DNA of 6,354 nucleotides from Nitriliruptoraceae bacterium (lineage in GTDB: Bacteria > Actinomycetota > Nitriliruptoria > Nitriliruptorales > Nitriliruptoraceae): NCBI GenBank assembly GCA_007116505.1, contig SKII01000178.1:1-6354 (forward strand). Direction: 5' to 3'. Position numbers and translations under genes: made by a program. The notes under the pieces were generated by a model. It saw only the letters and a program-made list of their open reading frames with translations. It was not told where the DNA came from and made no database searches. Positions 5,904 through 6,354 of this stretch are shown here, one piece after another; the first letter of the stretch is position 1, and each line of letters begins with the position of its first letter.

Positions 5904-6324
5904 GTCCGCCGGGCAGGCCGACCCAGCGGTGCGCGCCGTCGGCGGTGACCTCACGCTTGAACACCGGAACGCGCTCCTTGACGGCCTCGAGCGCCGCGCG
6001 GCAGGCCTCGAACGCCTCGGCGCGATGCGGCGACGACGCGGCGACCAGGATGGTGTGCGCGCCGACGGCCAGCTCGCCGAGGGCGTGCAGCAGCACCAGG
6101 CCTCGCACCTCCGGGTGCGCAGTGCGGATCTCGGTGGCGATGCGAGCGAGCTCACGCTCCGCCATCTCGACGTAGGCGGAGTACTCGAGGCGGACCACAC
6201 CGTCGAGGTCCTCCGCATGGTCGCGGACCGTGCCGAGGAACGACACGACCGCGCCGACGTCCGGCGCAGCGATGCGGGCGAGGGAGCCCTCCACGTCGAG
6301 CGGACCATGGACGAGGCCGGTCAC
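5887..6324 (-). CDS. moaE: Molybdopterin synthase catalytic subunit MoaE
   Basis: MoaE pairs with the sulfur carrier MoaD to form molybdopterin synthase, which inserts two sulfurs into cyclic pyranopterin monophosphate to give molybdopterin, in the cytoplasm. The 145 residues carry the family's pattern: GAVVSFLGTVRDH with Arg34 (24-36), LEYSAYVEMAERE (46-58), HALGELAVGAHTILVAASSPHR (80-101) and VKERVPVFKRE (115-125). Lys116 and Lys123 are seven apart, matching the catalytic pair Lys119/Lys126 of E. coli MoaE. Length is normal for the family. The start is the GTG at 6322-6324, with a weak GGGGA 10 bases upstream; the frame stays open to the window edge (ADGADGDRRT before the start), so the real start, or a fusion partner, could lie outside. 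It is transcribed towards the sulfur enzyme gene. No other molybdenum-cofactor gene is visible here. Confidence 0.93.
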   Translation of the reverse strand: MTGLVHGPLDVEGSLARIAAPDVGAVVSFLGTVRDHAEDLDGVVRLEYSAYVEMAERELARIATEIRTAHPEVRGLVLLHALGELAVGAHTILVAASSPHRAEAFEACRAALEAVKERVPVFKREVTADGAHRWVGLPGGPDAER

Positions 6325-6354
6325 CGTGCGGCGGTCCCCGTCGGCTCCGTCGGC

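Noticed and set aside
5829..6308. Alternative 159-codon minus-strand gene overlapping moaE
   Set aside because: It is in another frame, Arg/Ser-rich and without family pattern, while the moaE frame has a complete set of conserved residues.

Overview
The window is very GC-rich, with G or C at almost every third codon position. It uses GTG as well as ATG starts and has short intergenic gaps. Together with the protein flavour this points to a high-GC actinobacterium, perhaps a Cellulomonas-like member of the Micrococcales. That placement is an impression from composition and protein style, not a database result.

Layout. Positions 1-273 hold the 3' end of a class I SAM-dependent methyltransferase. 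Next comes a three-gene OpuA/ProVWX-type ABC importer for quaternary-amine (betaine-like) compounds: the ATPase (280-1314), a double-length permease made of two fused ProW-like halves (1311-3227, overlapping the ATPase gene by 4 bases), and a lipoprotein solute-binding protein (3371-4348). After a 108-base gap lies a CstB-like persulfide-metabolism protein (4457-5860) with a metallo-beta-lactamase domain, a cysteine-less rhodanese domain and an active-type rhodanese domain. On the opposite strand, converging on it, is moaE (5887-6324), the large subunit of molybdopterin synthase; its true start may lie beyond the right edge. No stretch over 300 bases lacks a gene, and I see no tRNA, rRNA, CRISPR array, insertion sequence or attachment site.

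How the genes work together. The binding protein would capture the solute outside the membrane and deliver it to the single-chain permease, which two ATPase copies would power. The ATPase keeps only one CBS-like motif behind a Gly/Ser/Asp linker, where classical ProV/OpuAA proteins have a two-motif module. The sulfur enzyme and moaE have no obvious functional tie to the transporter.

The less ordinary signals are three short tandem repeats at gene or domain junctions: a 24-bp repeat encoding the ATPase linker, a 9-bp repeat starting inside the permease stop codon region, and a perfect 21-bp duplication that copies the end of moaE with its stop codon. Others are the fused permease, and the loss of the expected metal-ligand aspartate in the sulfur enzyme. 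I found no convincing wholly new system here; most of the window is recognisable metabolism and transport.
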